Of a DNA stretch of 41,362 bases, positions 7,617-14,746 are shown piece by piece. The notes beneath the pieces are model-generated. The model was not told the origin of the DNA and made no database searches. It saw only the letters and a program-made list of their open reading frames with translations. Numbering within the stretch: the first letter of the stretch is position 1; each line of letters opens with the position of its first letter. This DNA is from Lachnospiraceae bacterium (GTDB lineage: Bacteria > Bacillota > Clostridia > Lachnospirales > Lachnospiraceae), in contig JAILES010000035.1 in the NCBI GenBank assembly GCA_024687205.1, positions 1-41,362 of the forward strand, read 5' to 3'. A program made the position numbers and the translations under genes.

Positions 7617-8857
7617 ATGTACCCTCCGGTATCCGAATTCTCTATTGCCGCCGTAAAATCTTTTATCAGATCATCTGCATCTTCAATGCCTACACTTACG
7701 CGAACTGTATCTTCATATACTCCTGCTGCTTCACGCTCTGCTTCGTTACTGTGAATATAAAGAGTGGAAGCGGGATGTATGACCAGTGTTCGCAGATCTC
7801 CTATATTGCTGGCTATCAGTGCATACTTAAGTGAGTTGATTATTCTGAAGGCTTTCTCTTTCGATCCCGCCCTGAATGTCAGTATGCCACCGCCGTAACC
7901 GGATAGTTCCTTTTCCACATATACATGATAAGGATGTCCCGGCAGTGTTAAGTAGTTGACTTTTATCCCTTCTATCTCATTAAGAGCTTTTGCCAGCCTG
8001 TCTGCATTTTCACATATCTTCTCCATTCGCAGTCCCAGTGTATCCAAACCTATATAGCTTAAGAATGCATTCACCGGAGCCATACATCCTCCCAGGTTTT
8101 CCCATATATCCGTACGAAGGCGCACACCAAATGCTCTCTTTGAATATCTCTTAAACTCTTCCAAAGCCGTATGCTTTTCAAAATCCCAGGGGAATTTCCC
8201 GCCATCCACTATCACTCCGCCGATGGAATTACCGCCTCCGTTTATATATTTTGAGGCAGAATGGATAACGACATCAGCACCCAGCGACAGCGGCCTGGCT
8301 ATATAAGGTGTAGCGCTTGTTGAATCAACAAATAAAGGTATGCCTGCATCATGCGCTATCTGTGAGACTGCCGGGATATCCAGTACTTTCAGCGAAGGAT
8401 TGGATATGAGCTCGCCGAATACCACCCTTGTCTTTTCGTTAATGGCCTTTCTGACTTCTTCACTGTCAAGACCATCCAGAAATACAGTGTGTATTCCAAG
8501 CTTCTCAAGATCATGGAACAGATCTATGGTCCCTCCGTATAAACCGCTGCCTGCAATTATCTCATCCCCGGTTTTACATACAGCTAAAAGCGCTGCAGTC
8601 ACCGCTGACATTCCGCTGGAGCAGCATACTGCACTCACACCTCCTTCGAGCTCATTTATCCTTCGCTCAAATGCGGAAAGTGTCGGATTGCCTATTCGGG
8701 AATATGCATATCCCATGCTCCTGTGCTGAAATACTTTCTCAAGCTCTTCCATGTTCTCATATCTGAAAGCGGAAACCTGAGATATCGGAGGAAGTATCTC
8801 CCTGTTCGGATTTTTCGATATGGAGCTTCCGTGCAGAAGCTTTGTATTAAATTCCAT
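7613..8857 (-). CDS. PLP-dependent sulfhydrylase of the Cys/Met metabolism family (OAH sulfhydrylase-like)
   Basis: 414 aa member of the Cys/Met-metabolism PLP family. The PLP lysine is in VIHSASKYINGGG; the phosphate loop region is CSSGMSAVTAAL; YAYSRIGNPT is the conserved tetramer-contact motif. By similarity to the MetY branch it would put a sulfur nucleophile on O-acetylhomoserine or O-acetylserine, giving homocysteine or cysteine. In WsMetY-type systems the sulfur donor is a protein thiocarboxylate, and the next two genes encode exactly such a carrier system, so this may be a carrier-dependent enzyme (inference). Gamma-lyase or gamma-synthase activity cannot be excluded. It is the first gene of the encapsulin operon, preceded by AAGGAG and, 40 bases upstream, by a CCTA-N9-TAGG dyad. 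Confidence 0.87.
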   Translation of the reverse strand: MEFNTKLLHGSSISKNPNREILPPISQVSAFRYENMEELEKVFQHRSMGYAYSRIGNPTLSAFERRINELEGGVSAVCCSSGMSAVTAALLAVCKTGDEIIAGSGLYGGTIDLFHDLEKLGIHTVFLDGLDSEEVRKAINEKTRVVFGELISNPSLKVLDIPAVSQIAHDAGIPLFVDSTSATPYIARPLSLGADVVIHSASKYINGGGNSIGGVIVDGGKFPWDFEKHTALEEFKRYSKRAFGVRLRTDIWENLGGCMAPVNAFLSYIGLDTLGLRMEKICENADRLAKALNEIEGIKVNYLTLPGHPYHVYVEKELSGYGGGILTFRAGSKEKAFRIINSLKYALIASNIGDLRTLVIHPASTLYIHSNEAEREAAGVYEDTVRVSVGIEDADDLIKDFTAAIENSDTGGYI

Positions 8858-8894
8858 TTATCTGTTCTCCTTTTCAGGGAAGATAATAATCCAC

Positions 8895-8917
8895 TTGCCT
8901 ACTGTTTTAGTAGGTCA
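8895..8917. promoter_or_regulatory. Rrf2-type operator ahead of the encapsulin operon
   Basis: A perfect inverted repeat CCTACT-N5-AGTAGG (8898-8914) lies 41 bases upstream of the first gene of the operon. Its outer half-sites, CCTA-N9-TAGG, have the same spacing as the dyad in the metY promoter. The rrf2 gene at 11,705 is the natural candidate for the binding protein. The exact minus-strand promoter could not be placed with confidence. Confidence 0.6.
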
Positions 8918-8931
8918 TATGTTTATAAATA

Positions 8932-9020
8932 AAGATCCCCTGCTTTGCCCAGGATGACATTATTACATGATAAAGTTTATGTATTCATGTCATCCTGATA
9001 ACAAAAAACTTTGGGATCTT
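8932..9020. repeat. Nested palindrome (AAGATCCC ... CAGGATGACAT type)
   Basis: An outer inverted repeat AAGATCCC (8932-8939) / GGGATCTT (9013-9020) encloses an inner one, CAGGATGACAT (8950-8960) / ATGTCATCCTG (8987-8997), with further pairing inside. The right arm overlaps the cysK stop codon. It resembles the widespread bacterial small repeats that carry GGATCC/GGGATC and GTCATCCTG ends. It could also serve as the 3' hairpin of the metY-cysK transcript, although there is no good U-tract. Confidence 0.55.
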
Positions 9021-9951
9021 ATTCAGTGAATAATGCTGTTGAATAATATCTGTCGCCGCTGTCGGGAAGCAGAGCTACTATAACTTTGCCCTCATTTTCG
9101 GGCTTCTTTGCATATTCAATGGCTGCGAAGAGAGCTGCACCGGAGGATATACCTACGGAGATACCTTCCTTCTTAGCCAGAAGCTTTGCTGTTGCAAAAG
9201 CATCTTCATTTGCTGCCTTGAATATCTCATCGTATACCTTTGTATTCAGAACATCCGGTACAAAACCTGCTCCTATACCCTGTATCTTATGTGCTCCTGC
9301 TTTCCCTTCTGACAATACGGGAGAGTCTGCGGGCTCCAGAGCAACCACTTTCACATTTGGATTCTGCTCTTTTAAGTATTCACCGGTTCCTGTAACTGTA
9401 CCACCGGTACCTACACCTGCGATGAATATATCTACCTTACCGTCCGTATCCTTCCAGATCTCGGGACCGGTAGTTGCTTTATGTACTGCGGGATTGGCAG
9501 GATTAACAAACTGTCCGGGGATAAAGGAATCCGGTATCTCTTTTGCGAGTTCCTCCGCCTTTGCGATAGCACCCTTCATACCCTTTGATCCTTCGGTCAG
9601 TACTATCTCTGCTCCGTATGCCTTAAGGATACTGCGCCTTTCCACACTCATGGTCTCGGGCATGGTAAGGATTATCCTGTAGCCCTTTGCTGCAGCTATT
9701 GCTGCAAGACCTATACCTGTGTTGCCCGAGGTGGGCTCTATGATAACCGAACCTTCCTTCAGCAGACCTTTTTCCTCTGCATCCTCGATCATGGCCTTTG
9801 CGATCCTGTCCTTAACGCTTCCGGCGGGATTGAAATATTCGAGTTTTACCAGCACTGTTGCCTTAAGACCAAGTTCTTTTTCAATATTTGTTACCTCTAC
9901 AAGAGGGGTATTTCCTACAAGTCCTAATGTTCCTTTATAAATATTGCTCAT
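9019..9951 (-). CDS. cysK: Cysteine synthase A (O-acetylserine sulfhydrylase)
   Basis: 310 aa, the usual CysK length. It makes cysteine from O-acetylserine (supplied by the acetyltransferase at 1926-2885) and sulfide. The PLP lysine lies in [12 protein letters not shown], the substrate loop is [10 protein letters not shown], and the PLP phosphate-binding loop is [19 protein letters not shown] near the C-terminus is also typical. AGGAGG precedes the ATG. It follows metY after 55 bases with no terminator, so both should be controlled by the cysteine leader and dyad upstream of metY. Confidence 0.96.
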   Translation of the reverse strand: MSNIYKGTLGLVGNTPLVEVTNIEKELGLKATVLVKLEYFNPAGSVKDRIAKAMIEDAEEKGLLKEGSVIIEPTSGNTGIGLAAIAAAKGYRIILTMPETMSVERRSILKAYGAEIVLTEGSKGMKGAIAKAEELAKEIPDSFIPGQFVNPANPAVHKATTGPEIWKDTDGKVDIFIAGVGTGGTVTGTGEYLKEQNPNVKVVALEPADSPVLSEGKAGAHKIQGIGAGFVPDVLNTKVYDEIFKAANEDAFATAKLLAKKEGISVGISSGAALFAAIEYAKKPENEGKVIVALLPDSGDRYYSTALFTE

Positions 9952-10006
9952 CTGTCTGTCCTCCTATATTATCAAGATCCATCGCTAAGTATGATAATTC
10001 TGTAGT

Positions 10007-11287
10007 TTACACTGCTGCAAAGCCTTTTTCAAGGTCTGCAATGATATCATCTATGTGCTCTGTTCCTATGGAAAGACGTATGGTATTTCTTCCGATACCC
10101 TGATCAGCCAGCTCTTCGTCATTAAGCTGTGAATGTGTGGTTGAAGCAGGATGAATTACCAGGCTCTTTACATCGGCAACATTTGCCAGCAGTGAAAAGA
10201 TGCTTAAGTTATCGATGAATTTCCATGCTTCCTCCTGTCCGCCTTTTATATTAAAGGTAAAGATAGAAGCTCCTCCGTTGGGGAAATACTTCTGATACAG
10301 TGCATGATCGGGATGATCTGCCAATGAAGGATGATTTACCTTTTCCACCTTGGGATGTTTGCTCAGGAATTCAACTACTTTCTTTGTATTCTCTGCATGA
10401 CGCTCAAGTCTTAATGAAAGTGTCTCAACACCCTGCAGGAGAAGGAAAGCATTGAAGGGTGAAATGGTAGCACCGGTATCACGAAGGAGGATCGCTCTGA
10501 TATAGGTAACGAAAGCAGCAGGTCCAACCACATCGTAGAAGGATACACCGTGATAGCTGGAATTCGGAGCTGCGATATTGGGATACTTGCCGCTTGCCTT
10601 CCAGTTAAACTTACCTGACTCTACTATTATACCGCCAAGAGTAGTTCCGTGACCGCCGATGAACTTGGTAGCGGAATGTACCACGATATCTGCACCATGC
10701 TCAAAAGGTCTGAAAAGATAAGGTGTACCGAATGTGTTGTCAACTACCAGAGGCAGTCCGTGCTTGTGAGCTATCTCTGCGATCGCGTCGATATCGGGAA
10801 TATCGCTGTTGGGATTTCCGAGAGTCTCCAGATAGATTGCTCTTGTGTTATCCTGTATAGCGTTCTCTACTTCAGAAAGGTTGTGTGCATCGACGAAAGT
10901 GGTGTTGATACCGTACTGTGGAAGTGTGTGAGCCAGCAGGTTGTAGCTGCCGCCGTAGATGGTCTTCTGGGCTACGATATGACCGCCGTTTGCTGCCAGA
11001 GCCTGAATGGTATAGGTGATGGCTGCTGCTCCTGATGCAAGTGCCAGAGCTGCGCTTCCGCCTTCAAGAGCTGCCAGTCTCTTCTCAAGTACATCCTGAG
11101 TTGAATTGGTCAGTCTTCCGTAGATATTACCTGCATCTGCCAGGCCGAAACGGTCTGCTGCATGCTTGCTGTTATGGAAAACATAAGAGGTAGTCTGATA
11201 AATGGGAACCGCTCTTGAATCCGTTGCGGGATCAGCCTGCTCCTGTCCTACGTGTAACTGTAATGTTTCAAATCTATAATCACTCAT
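10007..11287 (-). CDS. metY: O-acetylhomoserine aminocarboxypropyltransferase / sulfhydrylase
   Basis: 426 aa PLP enzyme, the typical MetY length. It begins YRFETLQLHVGQE and carries the family blocks NIYGRLTNSTQDVLEKRLA, ALASGAAAI and LVVDNTFGTPYL, with the PLP lysine in VVHSATKFIGGHG. It should convert O-acetylhomoserine plus sulfide to homocysteine, and may also use O-acetylserine. AAGGAG lies ahead of the ATG. Its 5' leader of about 300 nt encodes a poly-Cys peptide and alternative hairpins, and its promoter overlaps a CCTA-N9-TAGG dyad next to the divergent rrf2 gene. The second PLP paralogue at 7613-8857 sits in the encapsulin operon, so the two may use free sulfide and carrier-bound sulfur respectively (inference). 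Confidence 0.95.
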   Translation of the reverse strand: MSDYRFETLQLHVGQEQADPATDSRAVPIYQTTSYVFHNSKHAADRFGLADAGNIYGRLTNSTQDVLEKRLAALEGGSAALALASGAAAITYTIQALAANGGHIVAQKTIYGGSYNLLAHTLPQYGINTTFVDAHNLSEVENAIQDNTRAIYLETLGNPNSDIPDIDAIAEIAHKHGLPLVVDNTFGTPYLFRPFEHGADIVVHSATKFIGGHGTTLGGIIVESGKFNWKASGKYPNIAAPNSSYHGVSFYDVVGPAAFVTYIRAILLRDTGATISPFNAFLLLQGVETLSLRLERHAENTKKVVEFLSKHPKVEKVNHPSLADHPDHALYQKYFPNGGASIFTFNIKGGQEEAWKFIDNLSIFSLLANVADVKSLVIHPASTTHSQLNDEELADQGIGRNTIRLSIGTEHIDDIIADLEKGFAAV

Positions 11288-11369
11288 TGTTTTATTCTCC
11301 TTTGGTTTTTGTTTTTTATTTGATGGTTATCTGCTTCATCCGGAATGATACCGGTTTTTGTTTTTTGGT

Positions 11370-11496
11370 AAAAAAATACCGGGGCTTCTCATCTGGCTCC
11401 CGGACTAATGGTCATATAGATCAGCATCAACATCGTGATCTGTCGGAGCGGACGAAGATACGTTCATACGCCCCGGCCATCTTATAAGTCCGGGAG
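11370..11496 (-). promoter_or_regulatory. Leader attenuator of metY-cysK (terminator and anti-terminator)
   Basis: Two mutually exclusive structures are visible on the minus strand. (1) Anti-terminator: CTCCCGGACT (11496-11487) pairs perfectly with AGTCCGGGAG (11406-11397). (2) Terminator: CCGGGAGC (11403-11396) pairs with GCCCCGG (11385-11379) with one bulge, followed by a TATTTTTTT run (T7 at 11376-11370). Both need bases 11403-11397. The first anti-terminator arm lies 12 bases after the third Cys codon of the leader peptide, so ribosome position would choose the structure. A second possible rival pairing is CCGGGGC (11476-11470) with GCCCCGG (11385-11379). Confidence 0.75.
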
Positions 11497-11555
11497 TATC
11501 GCATTCGACAACAACACATTATCGTATTTACTTTCCTGATCTCTGCTCTGAACAT
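11427..11555 (-). CDS. Poly-cysteine leader peptide (attenuator uORF)
   Basis: A 42-codon open frame begins with ATG at 11555, about 33 nt after the predicted transcription start, with GGAGAG 5-7 bases ahead. The peptide reads MFRAEIRKVNTI, then MCCCRM (codons 13-18, TGT three times in a row at 11516-11508), then RYSRTYK and on to a terminal Cys before TGA. Three successive Cys codons flanked by Met codons, ahead of competing hairpins and a homocysteine/cysteine synthase operon, is the classical design of amino-acid attenuation. Poly-cysteine leaders are known from mycobacterial sulfur operons. When cysteinyl-tRNA is scarce, the ribosome should stall here and favour the anti-terminator. Confidence 0.75.
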   Translation of the reverse strand: MFRAEIRKVNTIMCCCRMRYSRTYKMAGAYERIFVRSDRSRC

Positions 11556-11593
11556 TCTTTCTCTCCATCTCCGTATCTTTATCGGATGAGTGC

Positions 11594-11622
11594 ATACTAA
11601 CATAACTTACCTACCGTGTCAA
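11594..11622 (-). promoter_or_regulatory. metY promoter
   Basis: Minus strand TTGACA (11622-11617) and TAGTAT (11599-11594) are 17 bp apart, a strong sigma-70/A type promoter. It would start the transcript near 11588, about 33 nt ahead of the poly-Cys leader start codon. Confidence 0.8.
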
Positions 11623-11629
11623 TAGGTTT
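11607..11629. promoter_or_regulatory. Rrf2-type operator in the metY promoter
   Basis: ACCTA (11609-11613) and TAGGT (11623-11627) are separated by 9 bp, the same spacing as the dyad at 8898. The site covers the -35 box and spacer of the metY promoter, so binding would repress transcription. Confidence 0.6.
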
Positions 11630-11643
11630 TTAAAAATTTTTTC

Positions 11644-11679
11644 TTGATTTACCTATCTACCCTGTGATATAGTAGGTAA
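11644..11679 (+). promoter_or_regulatory. rrf2 promoter with overlapping dyad
   Basis: TTGATT (11644-11649) and TATAGT (11668-11673) are 18 bp apart. A perfect 7-bp inverted repeat TTACCTA (11649-11655) / TAGGTAA (11673-11679) brackets the promoter spacer, suggesting autoregulation by the Rrf2 protein. The half-sites match those in the metY and 8898 dyads, but the spacer (17 bp) is wider. Confidence 0.65.
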
Positions 11680-11704
11680 AAAGCCGAAAAAGGAGATTTA
11701 CAGG

Positions 11705-12103
11705 ATGATTTCAACAAGAGGACGCTATGCTATACGTGTAATGATAGATCTCGCCCAGAACGATAACGGAGCATATATACCATTAAAGGATGTTGCCGAA
11801 AGACAGGATATTTCCAAGAAATATCTCGAGATCATCGCAAAAGATATGGTAGCCGGAGGTCTGCTCATCGGCGCAAGCGGAAAGGGCGGCGGATATAAAC
11901 TGAGCCGCAGGCCGGAAGATTATACCATTCTTGAGATACTTGAACTTATGGAAGGTTCCATGTCTTCTGTTGCATGCCTGGCTGATAAGCAGTATAAATG
12001 CCCGAAGAAAAGAAAGTGCCGTACCCTTCCCATGTGGAAAGAATACGACACTCTGATCCATGATTTCTTTTCAAATAAAAAGCTGAGTGACCTGATACAC
12101 TGA
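11705..12103 (+). CDS. Rrf2-family transcriptional regulator
   Basis: 132 aa, typical for Rrf2/CymR/IscR proteins. The start MISTRGRYAIRVMIDLAQ and the winged-helix segment LIGASGKGGGYKLSR are diagnostic. Three cysteines in CLADKQYKCPKKRKC (C-x7-C-x5-C) sit where IscR-type members bind an Fe-S cluster; the spacing differs slightly from C-x5-C-x5-C. CymR, the Bacillus cysteine regulator, lacks these, so this protein may sense Fe-S status as well as or instead of cysteine. AAGGAG precedes the ATG. It is divergent from metY and flanked by candidate operators, so it probably controls itself, metY-cysK and the encapsulin operon. Confidence 0.93.
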   Translation: MISTRGRYAIRVMIDLAQNDNGAYIPLKDVAERQDISKKYLEIIAKDMVAGGLLIGASGKGGGYKLSRRPEDYTILEILELMEGSMSSVACLADKQYKCPKKRKCRTLPMWKEYDTLIHDFFSNKKLSDLIH

Positions 12104-12124
12104 TACCTGCATCAGACAGCTTTT
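12078..12124. terminator. Convergent terminator hairpin between rrf2 and the aldo/keto reductase
   Basis: AAAAGCTG (12078-12085) pairs with CAGCTTTT (12117-12124), with an inner CTGAT/ATCAG pairing. T-rich tracts lie on both sides. It overlaps the 3' ends of the two convergent genes and could stop transcription in both directions. Confidence 0.5.
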
Positions 12125-13236
12125 GAAAGATCCGCCATTACCTTCTTCAGATCTTCTCGGATGCTCAGATGCTGAGGGCAGGCAGTTTCACATTTACCGC
12201 ATTCCCTGCAGTTGATACCCTGCTTGCCTTCTCTGCCCATTCCTTCCCACTGCCACTTAACCACACCGTAATCCTGATACATATGATAACGGTTCCATAC
12301 ACTGAAGTTGCCGGGTATATCTACGCCGAAAGGACAGGGCATACAGTATCTGCAGCCTGTACAGCCGTTCTGTATCCTGCTGTTCATGATCTCTTTGATC
12401 TTATCGATGGCTTCGTATTCCTTCTCTTCCATCGGAACGAAGTTGTTGAAAGTATCAAAATTATCATCTACCTGTTCCATGGATGACATACCGCTTAATA
12501 CTGTAAGTATGTTCGGCAGTGTTGCCACATATCTGAGTGCGAAGCTTGCTACGCTCTTTCCGGGTCTTACACCCTCGAATACATTCATGATGTCATCAGA
12601 GAACTTTGCCAGGGATCCGCCCTTGATCGGTTCCATTATCGTAAGGGGAATACCTTTTTCTTCCGCAAGCTTATAACCTTTCATTCCTGCCTGCTCATCT
12701 ATGTCCATGTAGTTGAGCTGTATCTGACAGAAATCCCAGTCTCTGTAATTGATTATCTCTTCGAAGGCATCATATCCGTCATGGAAGGAAAAGCCGAGAA
12801 AACGTATCTTTCCTTCTTTCTGCAGTTCCTCAAGACGCTTTACGGTACCCAGATCGCGCTGCTTCTCCCAGCTGCCTTTATTCATCGCATGCATCAGATA
12901 AAAATCGAAATGATCCGTCTGAAGTTTTTCAAGCTGCTCATTAAAGTATTTATCTACATCTTCTATGGAATTCACAAACCATACCGGCAGCTTGGTTGCG
13001 AGGTAATAGGAATCCCTCGGATATTTCTTAAGTGCTTCGCCTACAAACAGTTCGCTCTCGCCGTCATGATAAGGATAAGCCGTGTCAATGTAATTAACCC
13101 CCGATGCGATAGCCTTATCCAGCATCTGCTGAGCCAAGGGTCTGTCGATCTTTCCGTCCTTTGTCGGAAACCTCATACATCCGAAACCCAGTAAAGAAAC
13201 ATCGATCCCCAGTTTATCAAACCTTCTCTTTTCCAT
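12112..13236 (-). CDS. Aldo/keto reductase with C-terminal ferredoxin domain
   Basis: 374 aa. The N-terminal 280 residues form an aldo/keto reductase barrel: GFGCMRFPT near the start, the catalytic Asp and Tyr in NYIDTAYPYHDGESE, the Lys in YYLATKLP and the His in FYLMHAM. The C-terminus carries two Cys clusters, CTGCRYCMPCP and CRECGKCETACP, which should bind [4Fe-4S] centres. This fused class is common in anaerobes, but physiological substrates are mostly unknown. It has its own promoter (13,279-13,307) and is convergent with rrf2. No link to the sulfur genes is evident other than the shared Fe-S requirement. Confidence 0.92.
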   Translation of the reverse strand: MEKRRFDKLGIDVSLLGFGCMRFPTKDGKIDRPLAQQMLDKAIASGVNYIDTAYPYHDGESELFVGEALKKYPRDSYYLATKLPVWFVNSIEDVDKYFNEQLEKLQTDHFDFYLMHAMNKGSWEKQRDLGTVKRLEELQKEGKIRFLGFSFHDGYDAFEEIINYRDWDFCQIQLNYMDIDEQAGMKGYKLAEEKGIPLTIMEPIKGGSLAKFSDDIMNVFEGVRPGKSVASFALRYVATLPNILTVLSGMSSMEQVDDNFDTFNNFVPMEEKEYEAIDKIKEIMNSRIQNGCTGCRYCMPCPFGVDIPGNFSVWNRYHMYQDYGVVKWQWEGMGREGKQGINCRECGKCETACPQHLSIREDLKKVMADLSKAV

Positions 13237-13278
13237 TTGCCGCTCTCCTTTTCTTTTGACAAAATACAGGCTATTACT

Positions 13279-13307
13279 ATATTACCATTTCCTAATGCCC
13301 GTAACAA
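13279..13307 (-). promoter_or_regulatory. Promoter of the aldo/keto reductase gene
   Basis: Minus strand TTGTTA (13307-13302) and TAATAT (13284-13279) are separated by 17 bp and lie 43 bases upstream of the ATG. No dyad overlaps it. Confidence 0.55.
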
Positions 13308-13361
13308 AAGAATTTTTGCTATAAGAGCCGCTAAAATGACGAATATTTGCTCTTAAGGCTT

Positions 13362-14732
13362 TTACAGCACCGGATACTTATTATCAAAGCACGCCGAGCA
13401 TATCGGCAGCTCCCCTACCATGGTCTTAAAGTCCTCTATTGCCAGGTATCCCAGACTGTCGGCTCCGATACTCTTACATATCTCCTCCGTTGAATGCTCG
13501 GATGCAATCAGCTGACCCGAGGAAGGTACGTCAGTGCCGTAATAGCAGGGATAGAGAAAAGGCGGTGAACTGATCCTCACGTGTACCTCGGTAGCTCCCG
13601 CATCCCTGAGCATCGTGATGATCTGACGCATCGTGGTCCCACGTACTATGGAGTCATCTATCAGCACCACTCTTTTTCCCTTTACCACAGGGACCAGCAC
13701 CGACAGCTTCATATGTACCGCATTTCTTCTTTCCTCATCCGTGGGTTTGATAAAACTGCGTCCCACATAACTGTTCTTGTGAAAAGCCAGAGCAAATGGT
13801 ATGCCTGATTCATAAGCATAACCTTCAGCAGCAGGCAGGCCTGAATCAGGTACGCCTGCGACGATATCCGCTTCCACATGATGTCTTTTGGCAAGGGCTC
13901 TTCCTGCTCTTATGCGGGCATCATGTACCGATATCCCGTCTATCACCGAATCGGTCCTTGCAAAGTAGATATATTCAAAGATACAATGTGCATTCCTGTT
14001 ATGACACAGCGAGGTATCACTCTTCAGCCCTTCTTTGGTGATGGTGATGATCTCTCCGGGTTCGATATCACGAATGAGTTCTCCTCCCACCGAATGAATC
14101 GCAGCACTCTCCGATGCCAGGATATATGCATCGTTTTTCTTTCCCAGTACCAGAGGTTTTAATCCGTAGGGATCTCTTACTCCCACAAGTTTTCTCGGGC
14201 TCATGATCAGGCAGGCATATCCGCCCTTCAGTTTATCGGCTGCATTCTTTACCGCGTGTTCTATGGTATCTGTCTTTACTCTTTCACTGACTATCTCATA
14301 TGCCAGCACTTCCGTATCCGAAGAAGTGTAATGTGCCTGACCTCTTAGCAGCTGCTGTTCCTTAAGCTGCACGGCATTTATGATGTTGCCGTTATGCACC
14401 AGAGCAAGACTTCCTTTGACATAGTTCATTGCTATAGGCTGGGCATTCTCGGGAACGCTGCCGCCGGTTGTCGAATATCTCACATGTCCGACGCCTATAT
14501 TCCCGATAAGTGCATTAAGGTCTGACTGTGAAAATACTTCACTTACCAGACCCATTCCTTTCTTAGTTACGACATTTCCTTTTGGTCCCGAAGTATCTGT
14601 CACCGACATGCCGGCAGATTCCTGCCCTCTGTGCTGCAAGGCAACGAGGCCGCAGTAAATATCATGTGCGACCTCAATGCCTTCATTGGCATACATTCCG
14701 AATACTCCGCATTCTTCGTGGAGATTATCCAT
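13362..14732 (-). CDS. purF: Amidophosphoribosyltransferase
   Basis: 456 aa glutamine-dependent enzyme for the first step of purine synthesis (PRPP to phosphoribosylamine). MDNLHEE is a seven-residue propeptide whose removal would expose the catalytic Cys8 in CGVFGMY. The glutaminase part shows LQHRGQESAG and VRYSTTGG; the PRPP-binding loop is VVLIDDSIVRGTT. Cysteines in NAHCIFEY, LYPCYYG and ICSACFDN match the four ligands of the [4Fe-4S] cluster in Bacillus-type PurF. It starts 14 bases after amt-PII on the same strand with no terminator, so it should be co-transcribed with ammonium uptake, an unusual pairing since pur genes are normally clustered together. Confidence 0.96.
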   Translation of the reverse strand: MDNLHEECGVFGMYANEGIEVAHDIYCGLVALQHRGQESAGMSVTDTSGPKGNVVTKKGMGLVSEVFSQSDLNALIGNIGVGHVRYSTTGGSVPENAQPIAMNYVKGSLALVHNGNIINAVQLKEQQLLRGQAHYTSSDTEVLAYEIVSERVKTDTIEHAVKNAADKLKGGYACLIMSPRKLVGVRDPYGLKPLVLGKKNDAYILASESAAIHSVGGELIRDIEPGEIITITKEGLKSDTSLCHNRNAHCIFEYIYFARTDSVIDGISVHDARIRAGRALAKRHHVEADIVAGVPDSGLPAAEGYAYESGIPFALAFHKNSYVGRSFIKPTDEERRNAVHMKLSVLVPVVKGKRVVLIDDSIVRGTTMRQIITMLRDAGATEVHVRISSPPFLYPCYYGTDVPSSGQLIASEHSTEEICKSIGADSLGYLAIEDFKTMVGELPICSACFDNKYPVL

Positions 14733-14746
14733 ATTTATATACCTCG

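Noticed and set aside
11288..11600. SAM riboswitch or T-box leader ahead of metY
   Set aside because: Neither the SAM-I core motifs nor the T-box sequence (AGGGTGGNACCGCG type) is present. The poly-Cys open frame with competing hairpins explains the structure better.
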